Made by a program: the position numbers and the translations under genes
Part shown: positions 37,701-48,886 of the stretch, piece after piece
How the letters are laid out: the number at the start of each line of letters is the position of its first letter
How positions within the stretch are numbered: position 1 is the first letter of the stretch
Assembly (NCBI GenBank): GCA_020466095.1
Contig: CM035807.1
Coordinates: 31,248,712-31,312,711, forward strand
DNA: 64,000 nucleotides
Source: Chlorops oryzae
Taxonomy: Eukaryota > Arthropoda > Insecta > Diptera > Chloropidae
Direction of reading: 5' to 3'
The notes under the pieces: model-generated
What the model was told of the DNA's origin: nothing
The model's input: only the letters and a program-made list of their open reading frames with translations
Database searches by the model: none

Positions 37701-38340
37701 TTTATACATTAATTGAGTTATGGCCTCGAAATATGCGGCAAAGTAGAGAAAATTGACTTTTTTCACATTTTGGGCCATATCTCGGAAACGCTTCTTAAAT
37801 CCATCAAACCATTGACCTTTTTGGAATGACTGATCCCTTAGCTAACATAAAATAACCAATAGACAAAAAGGGCAGAAACGCTGTAGCATTGTGTAATCAA
37901 AAGAGCAAGTTCAAAATGATTTCGGCTTAATAGGACAATAAAAAATAGTCGGCATATATCCCTAGGGAAACTAAAGAGTTATTATTAACTTTTCTTAAAA
38001 AAATTGTAAGCTTAAATTAGAAATAGTCATTGCGTCAATAATGACTGTTCCTTTTAAGTTTTTCTTGCAAATAAATTATTTTCTATATTTGTGTTTATAG
38101 AGCATAATAACAAACATTGAACAAAAATGTACATGGGGTCTTTGAATTAATAACAGCTTGATTCTTTAAAAATGCTTAACTTTAATGATCAAACTAACAC
38201 TGTTAAAGGCATGAAAGCTTCTCTCGTTCGATAACGCCTGCTCGATTTGTTTGTAAGTTCCAAGTTTACCAAGTTCCACATAACAAATAATTCCGACTCG
38301 CGAGTAAATTATTTACACATCTAAATTATATGAATCTTAG

Positions 38341-39883
38341 GTCTCCTTCGGCCTTGCTCGATTCTCAAATCGACATAATAATAAAGATGATGATGAAGAG
38401 CAAAGGAAACGAGATGCTATACAACGGCAAAGAATGGAGGCCTTACTTCAAATGTTTGCGAAGAAAAAGAAGCCGCATTCGATGCCAAATAAAAGTGTGT
38501 CCTCCATGGCACTTCTTGACTGCAATGCGAATTCCAGCAGCAATGACGCAGACAAAAACGTTGACGATGTCAACAGAAGAGTTGAACGTCAGAGGCTGGC
38601 AAGCTTCAGCAACGAACAAATTTCATGTAATGACAACGACGTTGATGTGAATGTTGAGGACGGGGAAGATTGCACTTTTGCTTGCTATGACGATGACATT
38701 GCAGGGCGCAATAGCAGAAGCGCAAATGTTAATAGCTACAATCATTCGAGTGGGAACGACATTAAACGTAGCATACGACGTTGGCATGTGAATCGTCAAG
38801 ACAACTTACCGTTAAAGGATACAAAATGGAAGGGAAATATTTACAGCTCGGATCAATTGATATGTGTTAAAAATCAATCTAGAGATACACTCACTGCCAA
38901 CGACAACGACCATTACGATTATGATGACAACGATGATTTAGACGAAGACGATGTTGATGATGATGATGAAGAAGAAGTAGATGGTCTCCGTAATAGCGGA
39001 TGGAGCATATTGAGAGCAAGTAGTCAACCACCAGCTGCCAACAGCATTGTGAACCTACGACAACGAGAACGAGAACGGACAACGGCAATGGCAAGAGAAA
39101 CAGCAACAGCAACCATCGGCTAAATGGTTTAGTGGAAAGAATTGGCAACAAAACTGTAATGCTGAACCCAAGAGCATAGCTGCATCAGATGTTGCAAATA
39201 TGAGTCCAGTAATTGAAATGGGCCATCTAGCCCGGCGAGACTATCTGCAACGAAACGCCACGGGACCAAGCAGCATTGAGCTTTTTGTTGGCCAAACAAG
39301 AGAGACGAACATGATAGAAAATTTCATTTGCAACAACACTAATGACGGCAACAAGGATGTGTTTAGCAGCAGCAATGGACTAGCATACAACAAGCAAAGT
39401 AATATGAAGCAACTACAACGGGTTAAGGCTGATGATGATGGAGATGATGATGACGGTGACGGTGATGTCACTCATAGGTGGTGGTGTTGCAACTACAGCC
39501 CATCAACCCAAACGAAATACGTTATATTGCAGTAAAGATTCTAGTTCAAACATGGAATACGCTCAACGACATGGAAAGCTTGGAGTTAACCCAACCGGAT
39601 TGCGTTCGACAACGGCGAGCAGTGGTGGAGGCATTGCTGATATGATGAAGATTCAATTGAGCACGCGAAAGCCGCCAATAAAACCACATATGCTATCGAA
39701 TGGAAGTACAAGAAATAGTTGGAGTGATGCCACAGCGGATAGGGGGGAGCTTTTAAGTTCTAATGTTGATGAAATAGCCTCGAAACCCACGATGTCACAA
39801 CATTATTTAAAATGTAATTTTGATGAGGGAGTATTGCACTCGAACAACTTAAATGATGAGCAACAGGATCGAGTAGTGGAAAG
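38341..39883 (+). CDS. FAM20-like kinase gene, long exon 2 (cytosolic)
   Basis: Acceptor TATATGAATCTTAG precedes 38341 and donor AAAG|GTAAAG follows 39883. The exon begins in phase 0 with VSFGLARFSNRHNNKDDDEE and a charged stretch containing QRQRMEALLQMFAKKKK. It is hydrophilic and low-complexity, rich in Asn, Ser and Asp, with an acidic run near 38925-38980 (DDNDDLDEDDVDDDDEEE) and a polyglutamine-like stretch near 39100. There is no membrane segment or catalytic motif. The coding frame changes twice: near 39055-39123 (where the first frame meets TAA) and near 39470-39480 (around CATAGGTGGTGG). Each needs one base fewer or two more. The last part (GGGVATTAHQPKRN onward) reaches the donor with two bases over. 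Frameshifts may be assembly errors or real decay. Confidence 0.6.
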
Positions 39884-40896
39884 GTAAAGGAAAGGTTTTA
39901 AAATTTTTGATTTTTTTTTTAGCTTTTAGTAACAGTTTTTAAGCATAGGAAAATTGAAAACATCTGAAATATTCGATGTTTACTCCGAAATTTCATTAGC
40001 TTGCGCCTTTTTGTGCCATTTTAGACTTCATTACAAAATAAAGTAATCACTCTAATTGAGTAGACTTTAATACTGATTACTTAGTTTATGAATTATAAAT
40101 CAATTGAATAACCAATGGTTGTCTTATGTGCGTGGCTTACAATCAATGATTCAAGTTGCCAAATAATCGTAAGGTAATTGAGATTACTTAAGATTAATGA
40201 AAAATATAAATTATTTATAAATGATAAGAAAAATAATCCCACTTAAAATAAAATTACTTTGAGCTATTTAAAAATATTTTCTTAAAATAACTTTTTAACT
40301 AAAGCTCAAGTTTAATTTAAAAACAATTACTTCAAATCAAAATTTGATCTTAACTATGAAAAATAAATCAGAAACCACAGAAAATAATCTAAGTTTAATC
40401 GGGACTAACTTTAAATTTTTTTTCAAAATTAACTTTTGAGGTTTATTTAAGTTTTCTTTCCAATTAAAATTTTAATTTAAATCGGTTTAAAGAATCAAAA
40501 GTTAGATTACCTTCATTTTTTTAAACTAACTTTATACGTAAAATTTTAGTTGAATTAACAAATTTTTTTCCAAACATTAAATTTTTTTTTAAATTATGTA
40601 AAATAAATCAATATTAGTTGGAAATAATTCAAAAATGATGGAGACATCTGTTTCAAAATGGTTTAAATTATTTTTTGAATTCATATTTAAAATTAATTTT
40701 TATTAATAAAACTTGATTTAAATTACGTTAAATGAATCAAAAATAAATCAAAATCTTAAAAATTTTATCATAGTTATTTTAAAAAATTTTCAAATTACCT
40801 TTCTAATTTAAATATCTTTGAGATCTAAAAATTAGTTATTTTAAATAAAAATTTGATTTTAGGTCAGTTTAATAAATCAAAGTAACTTCAAAATAA
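39884..40896. other. Intron 2, AT-rich
   Basis: Very AT-rich, dominated by AATTAAAT and AAATAAATCAA words. A loose internal similarity of TTTAAATTA..AAATCAAA blocks recurs every 100-150 bp and continues after the MITE at 41362. No exon is seen. Confidence 0.5.
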
Positions 40897-41362
40897 CACA
40901 GTGCGACACGATTTTGTAAACAAAAATTTGACGACTGTTTATGAAAGTGCTCTTTGGGTATAACAACTCCTCATACTCAGTTTTGTCAAGTCACCTCTAC
41001 TTTTTTAAAAATTCACTTCAAAAAGTGGGGCCGAGAATTAAATTTCTCACTTACTTATGGCTATATCTCGTAATTCGTTCAATATTTTAATTTCCTATCT
41101 ATCACAATTTTTAGCTCTGAGCTCATTTTAAATAGTTTTAGTACAAACCGACCCGAAAAAACTCTATAGAGTAGGTGCAAATTGCAAAAATTCATAAAGT
41201 TTGATGTGTTTTTTATCATATCTTATTTTGTATGGCCTATAGCTCCCAAGGCAATGGCTTGACAAAACTGAATATGAGGCGTTGTTATACTCAACGAGCA
41301 CTTTCATAAACAGTCGTCAAATTTTTGTTTACAAAACATGACCTCTAAAATGTCGCACAGTG
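40897..41362. mobile_element. TAA-TSD MITE, copy 1
   Basis: A 466-bp element. It begins CACAGTGCGACACGATTTTG and ends AAATGTCGCACAGTG, with TAA on both sides (40894-40896, 41363-41365). The inverted arms continue inward for over 100 bp (GACGACTG..GAAAGTGCTC..CTCATACTCAGTTTTGTCAA). A second copy lies at 61845-62520. The 3-bp TAA target matches that of the large transposon at 4245-8029. Confidence 0.8.
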
Positions 41363-41365
41363 TAA

Positions 41366-42909
41366 TTTAAATTTTATTGGGATTGTTTTGTTGTCATGTC
41401 TTTCAATTAATTTTTTGGTTAAATTTAAAATTATTTTTGTCAGTTAAAATCTGATTTAAGATTTGACGTAAATAAATCAAAAACAATTGCAAATAATCTA
41501 AAATTAATCGGAATTAATTTTATTTTTTGAATTTTTAAATTGAATTTTGAAGTTTCAATTAAAGATAATATTTTTTCGTTAAAAATTGATATTAACTAGC
41601 CAAAATAATTCAAAATAATCTAAATTTAACTGAGAGTTTTTAAAAAAATATTTATTTTATTATTTTACTTTTTCATTAGTATAGAAGATTTCCAATTATT
41701 TGGCAATCCTCATGACGGAAAATGAAAATTTTCAAAGGGACAGAATTAATAACTGATTGAACAGGTCTTCTTTTAAATTCAAAAAAGCTTCAAGACTTCC
41801 TCGAATTTATATTCATTACATGAGTTCATTTTCGTTTTATTTTTGACATAAGCTTCCACAAAGGCATTACCAAAGAAGAAAAACAAAGAGAAAAAAGAAG
41901 CCCTCTTCGATGCTCATCACGTTTAACGATGATAGAATTGCTAGTTTAAGGTCTTTCAGTATGCGCAAGTCGCATTGTCTTCGCTTCTTTGCCATCGCAA
42001 TTGGCATTGAAGTGTTAAATCAGCAGTACCCTTCACAACTACTCGAATAAGCCATACGTGCATCAGTTGTCAACTGTCAGTGCATTCGTCTTCGGTTGCA
42101 TTGAAGTACTACGAGTGCTACTTACAATGTTGCAGCACATTCGAACTTCAATGGGTATGCGAGACATTGTCTTGTTGACTTTTATTGTGTTTTTTTTTTC
42201 TTGTTTCCCTTTTTTGTCGCTCTAAATTGCGACAGTTGTACATCAATATCGACGATGTGTCAAATTGACGCAATTTATTGTCCTTATCTCTATCGGAAAT
42301 AACGCTATCGAGTGTCTCAAACAAATGGTCGTTAGTGTTGACTTTTATTCCACGACGATTACAACATATCGCCAAATTGCAACATTTACAATCAACAGGA
42401 AATGTCATCGCAATCATAAAAAATCGATGTGTTTGTAATCGAACTGAAGATAATGTAGAAAAGTGCGGTTATCGGAGAATATCCCATTTAAAATTTTTAT
42501 TTTATTTTTATTTTTCTCAAAAGAAGAAATGTCTTTTACGATGCTTCAATAGTTTCAAAAGTTTCAAGAATGTTGTTAACAAATGTTGCACGAAACAAGA
42601 TATGCTGCTGCTCATCGTAGCTCGAAAGGCGTCCTTGTTACGTTTGACAGGAATGAAGACAAAACAAAAAAAAAAAAAAAATAAATAAATAAGTTCTTAT
42701 TTTCTCATCTCTTGTCTTTGATTGGTAATTCGTATTGATTAACTTCGAGTTCGATTTCGACTCCACTTGTTCCATTCAACCACTTGATGTGATTGGGTTT
42801 CTCGTTGCGGCTTGATTGTTGCTTGTAATGCAATACTTTGCGCGTCGACAGTTGGAAAATTATTCATTTCAATTTGGCATACACCAATGACCGATTCGAC
42901 CGCAGACAG
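41366..42909. other. Intron 2 continued, coding-like patch at 42148-42690
   Basis: Mostly noncoding. At 42148-42690 all three plus frames and one minus frame stay open over 180 bp or more, with less biased composition than the flanks. On the minus strand 42148-42417 reads as an 89-codon frame with CKCCNLAICCNRRG; on the plus strand a frame runs 42278-42688. It could be an alternative exon, a UTR or conserved noncoding DNA. I recognise no protein and call no gene. Confidence 0.35.
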
Positions 42910-42990
42910 TGTAAGCGAGTCCTTTGAAGGACGCACAATGGTATCGAATAATAAATATTACGAGTGGATGAGGTTGAACGATGATGATCA
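42910..42990 (+). CDS. FAM20-like kinase gene, exon 3 (cytosolic)
   Basis: 81 bp between a weak acceptor (GCAGACAG|T) and a good donor (CA|GTAAGA). It encodes SVSESFEGRTMVSNNKYYEW followed by MRLNDDDQ. The acceptor at 42909/42910 is the only nearby AG whose phase fits the two-base overhang from exon 2, and the two-base overhang at the donor fits exon 4. The acceptor lacks a pyrimidine tract. Alternatively the frame, which is open upstream, could start at the ATG at 42887 in a different transcript. Confidence 0.5.
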
Positions 42991-43126
42991 GTAAGAAAAT
43001 TTATGTTGAGTTTGTGGTTAAGCAAGTTTTATTAATAGCCTCAAAGGAAACTCAGAACTAACACAGAAGCTAATAATGATATTTCAAATATATTTTGATT
43101 GCAATGGCAATCTACCATTTTAAAGA

Positions 43127-43799
43127 CCCAGCAAACATTTAGGTTCATAGTCTAGTTTAAACTATTTGAAGTTTTAAACTTTCAAATGATTGTCTTCAGG
43201 AGAGTTTAAACCAAGTTTATTAATTTTATGTGAAAATATTTTTAAATTTGAAACATAGCCAAAGTATTTTTTGACTTAAACTGGAATGAAAACTATACAT
43301 AGGAATATAATATACTTATTAGAAAATTTAAACTTTCGATGTGCTCAAACCGTGTCGAAGACTAATACCCTAAGAGTCCTAAATGAGTTATTTATGAATC
43401 CTTTTTTCGGTGTGAGCCCTCATAATGAGCTCATTTAAGAGTCCAAAATAAATGAATGAGTATACTAAAGGGCCCCATATAAGAGTCATAAATGACTCCT
43501 TTCGCACTCAATTTATTGATAGACACACACATTTCTCGGATTTTTCGCATTTATCATTTCAAATATTTTTTTTTCAATGTTGTCCTTTCGCCTTTGTGTG
43601 AGATTTGAACCTCGGAACTCTCACTTTGTAGTCATGTGCTCACCAATCGACACCGTGTTTGCCAATCAAAATGGTTGAATTTTTGTTTCGTTTATAAGTT
43701 TAAAATCAAATTTAATTGAAATTAATTTTTCTTAATTTCTACATATTTCTGGCTCATTTTGGAATCATATTTCTGAGCACTCCGAATATGTTTGCTGGG
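43127..43799. mobile_element. CCCAGCAAACAT-ended element, intron 3
   Basis: CCCAGCAAACAT at 43127 is mirrored by ATGTTTGCTGGG ending at 43799. The interior carries GAGTCCTAAATGAGTT, AAGAGTCCAAAATAAATGAA and related TGAGTC-type words, tying it to the array at 31540-32461. 673 bp, no clear target duplication, no coding capacity. Confidence 0.6.
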
Positions 43800-44053
43800 A
43801 AATTTTTTAAAATTCTATTCAGAAATTCTTTGTGTATTTGCTAACTGAATCAAATAAAAAACCACAAAAACCTCCTTCCTGCGGATTTCATGCATTCCAT
43901 GAAAACAACATCAAGAATAAACTCACTCACAAAAAAGCTTATACACTTTACATTTATTTCGCACACATGTGCACCTTGTCGGTTTCCGTTGTCCGTTGTC
44001 CGCCGTCCAGTGTCAGTGGGCTAACAAGCAACAAACCGAATGGAAAATATGTA

Positions 44054-44555
44054 CAGTAGAATCTCGCAAAAGTTACCGCTCGAATTAGTTAAACGCTTGG
44101 TTAAGTTAATCGAATTTCAGCGCCCACGTAGCGTTCTAAAAAGTTAATTTTGGCGTTAACTTTTCTGAGCGTAATTTTTTTTCTTTTCCTTTTTTTCCTT
44201 AAATCAACCCTATTTCATGTGTATTACGTGGAATAGCGAAGAAAAACAAAAGAAGACAACGCAAATCATAACGGTAGCACTTAAAAGTGACAAATTCGAT
44301 CGAAGCGTGCAACCTTATTGTGAAATAGAAGTTGTGCGCGAGTAGATCTTGTGTATGTAAAATAAATATAAATATGGTTTAAATCAAAAGATTTAAATAG
44401 AATAAGCATGCTATGTTTGCAAAAATATATTTTTATGCATGTAGTCCCTATTTCTTTAATTTTTTTCGATTTTGAAAAACATTTGGAAAAGTTAATAATT
44501 CGGAAAAGTTGATTACCCCTGGGACAAATCGATTAACTTTTGCGAGATTCTACTG
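44054..44555. mobile_element. pogo/Tigger-like MITE, intron 3
   Basis: CAGTAGAATCTCGCAAAAGTTA at the left is matched by TAACTTTTGCGAGATTCTACTG at the right, between TA dinucleotides (44052-44053, 44556-44557). CAGTARAATC ends with a TA duplication are typical of pogo/Tigger elements. 502 bp, no transposase. Confidence 0.8.
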
Positions 44556-44557
44556 TA

Positions 44558-45534
44558 TATCCGTCACTACCCAAATCCTGTTACGCAAAAACGCCTCTCT
44601 GGGCGTTAACAGCCGGAATTAGAAAATAAAAATAAACGAACGCGTGGATGTAATCTGTGATTACGTTCACTCGAAAAGTTGGCTTTTAATGTTCTTCTTC
44701 TTCTTTATGCCTCATTGTTTCTGGTCCTTTAAAGTGTGCTAAAGCTTACCTCGAGTAATCATATAGGATATGCATTTTTTTTTGTCTTTTCTTTTTCTTC
44801 TTGGAGTGTTGCTATGGTAAAAATGATAGTCTCCTTTAGAGACGTTGTTTGAAGAAGTGATTTAGGGACTAAATACAATACAAATAAAAGTTTTTGCTTT
44901 TTAGAAATAGTTCATAAGTATAAACTTTCATAAAAGGAGCCAGTCTGGATGACTTCCTACTCATAAAAAGAAATATTGGCAACATGGTCGATGGTTTTTG
45001 AAGATAAAACAAAACTCACCCTAAGCGTATAACTGAAATTCGAATATGACGCATAAAAATATTACCAAAAATGATGTAATTTCATGTATGCCAAAAACGA
45101 TGGACTATTACGAAAGATATACGAATGTATGCGTTGTATTTATTCATCGATTTACTGAAATCGATATATTTAGAGGCCAACTGAGCTTTATAACATATAT
45201 CGATAGATCGAAAAGTTTTAAGTTGATTCAGATAACATACATATGTATATCGAGAAGTGCAACACAATGTAAAAAAATAAAAAATTTTTTGCTTTCGATA
45301 ACTCGAACAATTCGTTAACTCGAACAATGCTGGCTTTAATCAGCTCGAGTTTTCGAGAGTTCACTGTGCTTTTATCATTGCTAGCCAGGGAGGCGATCTG
45401 CGTTAATGCAAAGGTAATCCTTTAAGCAAAGTGTTTTAATTCTTATAAAAATCCCACAAAATAATAATTTAATTTAAAAAATCAAAATAATCTTCATTAA
45501 ATCTGGATTATTTCTGAAATTGTTTAGATTTTTT
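44558..45534. other. Intron 3, nothing recognised
   Basis: A lone mariner-like end (CTCGAGTTTTCGAGAGTTCACTG, about 45343-45367) has no partner that I can find. Nothing else is supported. Confidence 0.4.
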
Positions 45535-45800
45535 CTTGGGGCCAATATTGCCAAACATTTAAAAAAAAATTTTAAAATAACTTATAAGATTAGGAGAAAA
45601 TTTTTTTTTCTAATTTCCCATTTTTTTAAGTATAAAAATGTATGGCAGTACCGTCCACTGCCAAGGCCTGTGAGTATTTTTTTTTTTTAAATAAAGTCGA
45701 TAAATCACAATTCTAATGATTGCTTGGCATTCCAAATCGCTGTCCTCCGACTCCAGAATATCAAATGCTATTTATCTCTTTCTGTTTTTTCCGTAAAGGC
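45535..45800 (+). repeat. Dispersed repeat, copy 1 (intron 3)
   Basis: Shares ordered landmarks with 60803-61020: CCAATATT.CCAA, CATTTAAAAAAA, TTTTTTTAAGTATA.AAA, TGT.GGCAG, TCCGA.TC and TTTTTTCCGTAAA. Diverged; ends not defined. Confidence 0.5.
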
Positions 45801-46299
45801 AGTTAGTTTTTTTATGAAATTTGGTCCCTTTTCGAATTATTGTAGACAGTTGCTTTCCAAATATCTAATAGAGAACTACTTATTATTGTATTGAAATGCT
45901 GGTTGCGTTTCATATTTAAAAGTTTTTTTTTAATTTGAATGGCAAAAAACAAAGTGGATTTTTATTTTGATAATAAGACCATTCAGTCTTCAGTCTTCTA
46001 AAATCATTTTGAAATTTATCCCCAGCTAAAATGAGAATTTTGGGAGCTAAAACACTCATTTTAGGAGGGGATAAATTTAAGAGTCATTTAAAATGACCTT
46101 TTCAATTGCATAATTGTTTCAAATATGTTTGGTTATATTAGCCCTCAACCTGAAGTAATTCCGATAATATTGCGATTGTGTGGCATTTTAATAAATCAGT
46201 AAATAACACAGGTATACAAGGTTTTGGACCAGAGAAACTGGATAGCGACCCTATAGGAATTTTTCGTGCTGATTCCGAATCTGGTACCCGTTTTTCTCT

Positions 46300-46404
46300 A
46301 TTTTTATTTTTGGTATATTCTTCGCTCGTTCATATGTATATTTATATGTATATGTAACTGAAATATACATATGAACGAGCGAAGAATATACCAAAAATAA
46401 AAAT
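46300..46404. repeat. Perfect 44-bp hairpin
   Basis: Arm 46300-46343 is the exact reverse complement of 46361-46404 (44 of 44 bases), with a 17-base loop between. The arms contain GGTATATTCTTCGCTCGTTC. There are no TIR-type ends or flanking duplication. It could be a recent template-switch inversion, an assembly artefact, or a hairpin RNA source. Confidence 0.85.
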
Positions 46405-47729
46405 TCGTTTTTGTCATTTTCAGCGAAAATCCTCATAAAATTAGAACGACGCAACGGATTCTTTTTGTTTTAGGCTCAAAACTTTTTCAATTGATTGTTC
46501 TTTCATTCAAAGTATTAAGACCTGGAATACCAGCCTTGGTTCGGAAATTATAACCATTTGAATTTCAAGTTTTTAAACAAAATCGCAAAAAATTGGAAAT
46601 CAGCATCGCGTTTTTTGACTTTAGCTTCCAAGTTACTGAATCAATTCCAAATTTGTGTATAAAGGATATGTTGCGTTGTCATTCCTCTTTCATATGAGTA
46701 CCAAAAACTTTGAAATCGGTTAAGGCATATAGGGTCTACGACCTCATTATTGACATAGACTATAGGTAAAAATGTCAAAAACCGTTATTTAACGATTTCT
46801 CAAAAACTTGACGTGATAGATAGAAAAAGATGACGTGATATTTGTAAACTTGTGTAATCATTGCTTAGCAAGTCTGTTTGAGAACTTTTTAGTTGCTACC
46901 ACTCGATGCCAATTCTGTTCCTTTTTTTTCTTTTTTTTTTGCTTTATCTCTACTTTGAGAAGAAGAAGAAGGATAATCTTAAGATTAGTAAATTTTTCGT
47001 AGGAGGTTTCTTTCAATTTCTTTCGCACGTAAACCAAGTCATAGCCGGAACTTTCAAATTTGATGGGGGTATAAGTATGTATCTGTAAAATGGATCCGAT
47101 CGGTCCAAGCAGAGATATGAGTAAGTGGCGAGAAATTAAGCGCATAGCACAATATCGAACGCGTTGCAACGCGTTGGAGGGAATTTGTTATCGCCCTATG
47201 CTTCAATAGGAGCGATAGTTAAGACTATTTTTATGTATTGTTGATTTTCAAGGAAATAAAAAAAAATATAATCGGGCCCGATTTCGCTTAAATTCCTTTT
47301 AGGAATTTCAACTAATTTTAAATTAATAGAACAACTGATTGATTTAAAGTGACAATTAATTTAAACGCTGACATTTTCTCATGGAGAAAACTGCCTTTTT
47401 TTAGCATGGCGATGTCCTACGGCAAAGTCAATTGTCTGAATCTGTATATCTTTTAAATTAGTTTAAAATCAGTTTATTGTAAATTGATATTATTTTAGTT
47501 TTTCTTTGAGTGATTTCAAAGTTGTTTTTTCAAGTTAATTGAGAAGGAATTGTGAAAACAAAAATAAGAGAGATTGTCTAACAATCCGATGTCGGTGAGT
47601 TCAAATCCCGTTCAGGCAAGAGTTTAAAAAAAAATTTTTTTTTGGGTAAAAAGAAGATACTAATATATATTTAAATAATAATTAACAAACTTAGAAGAAT
47701 ATGCTTTCAACCAAACTTTTTATTCAAAA
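46405..47729. other. Intron 3, nothing firm
   Basis: AT-rich. A single tRNA-like B box (GTGAGTTCAAATCCCG, about 47596) probably marks a broken copy of the SINE described next. Confidence 0.4.
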
Positions 47730-47999
47730 TAATAAAACAAGAAAACTTCTAGTGGAACTTATAGGTCTTTTTCAAAAAGCTTGTGTATGACGTTTTTGAA
47801 GAAAGGATGGAAACTTTACTGTATGGGTGGCAGCTTCTTTTCTCCCCCATGAGATAATCAAAATTTTCCGTAATATATAAAATTTACCTGATTCTTTCAA
47901 TTCCCAATTTTTCCACTTCTTATTTCTGCCTGCAACCGGATTCGAACTCCAGCCTTCGGATTGCTAAGCGCAATCGCTATGCGCTACGCCACGGAGAGA
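47730..47999 (-). mobile_element. tRNA-derived SINE, copy 1
   Basis: On the minus strand 47999-47927 reads TCTCCGTGGCGTAGCGCATA..GAGTTCGAATCCGGTTGCAG, with recognisable A-box-like (TGGCGTAGCGCA) and B-box (GAGTTCGAATCC) motifs. The downstream body (AGAAAAGAAGCTGCCACCCA) is shared with the copy at 57302-57530. The acceptor ends do not pair, so it is a SINE or tRNA relic, not a functional tRNA gene. Confidence 0.65.
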
Positions 48000-48126
48000 T
48001 CGAATACATGTAGATTTAATATTTTGTATTAAAGTTCATGAATGTAATCTCAATTAATTGATTTTCAACTAAATGTATAACATAATTTTTTTTCAATCCG
48101 ATTGCCTAAATTCTGATAGGGTTTGT

Positions 48127-48886
48127 ATTGCTATGTTCTCACTAGGCCAGGTTAGGGTTATCGGCGAAACCCAGGGTTTCAAATGTCAAAACGCATATAA
48201 AAAAAATCATCTAACCCGAAAATAAACCCCGGGTTAACATTTAACTCTGAGGTTAGCGCAGAGTTGCATTTGAAAATTTCAGTTACATTTGCTAACACCG
48301 AGTACAAAAACCGGGTAAAAATCTAATACGACACTGGCAGTAAGCTTTCCCGTGCAGAAAATGAGTGGGGAAGGATGCACGTATTTGGATATATAAATTT
48401 TAATCACAGGTCGTGGAACGTTTTGTGATGCCGCTTTCACTATTAGCTCCATTAATCTTTATTTGTTCCTGCGGATATTGCAATGGTCTTCTAATATTAT
48501 TGCTTCCAATATTCCTTTGGCTTTTTCAGCTTCTTTAAACATTTCTAATAAAGCAAATTTCATTTTTATTTGCAATTTCTCGATGATATAGTATATCAGA
48601 TATACCTTGCGCAATTTTAATATTTCAAACTCCCAAGCCGGACATTATCGCATGCATGTAATGAAAACAGCGGCCATCTCTTAACAAACTTCATTAACAG
48701 TTAGGGCTAGTAATGCGAGTAGCCGCAGTATGAATTTTCACCACTTCGGAAGTAGTGCAGAAGTAGTGCACTTTCCGGCTGGGTCATACGACGTTTGTAA
48801 ACCTTAACTCGCTCTAACCTGATATGAACGCTTTGAGTTAAAGTATCGGGTTAAGTACTTAACCCCTATAGTGAGAACATAGCAAT
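48127..48886. mobile_element. Inverted-repeat element, 760 bp
   Basis: ATTGCTATGTTCTCACTA at the left and TAGTGAGAACATAGCAAT at the right are perfect inverted ends. Next to them lie GGTTAGGGTT and AACCC-type motifs, which recur inside (CCCGGGTTAA, GAGGTTAGCG). The target duplication is unclear. Non-autonomous and unassigned. Confidence 0.7.

Noticed and set aside
47571..47620. Possible second tRNA (GAGTTCAAATCCC B box)
   Set aside because: No A box or cloverleaf could be drawn; more likely a truncated SINE.
47927..47999. Possible tRNA gene on the minus strand
   Set aside because: A and B boxes are present but the 5' and 3' ends do not pair as an acceptor stem, and a second copy shares downstream SINE-like sequence.
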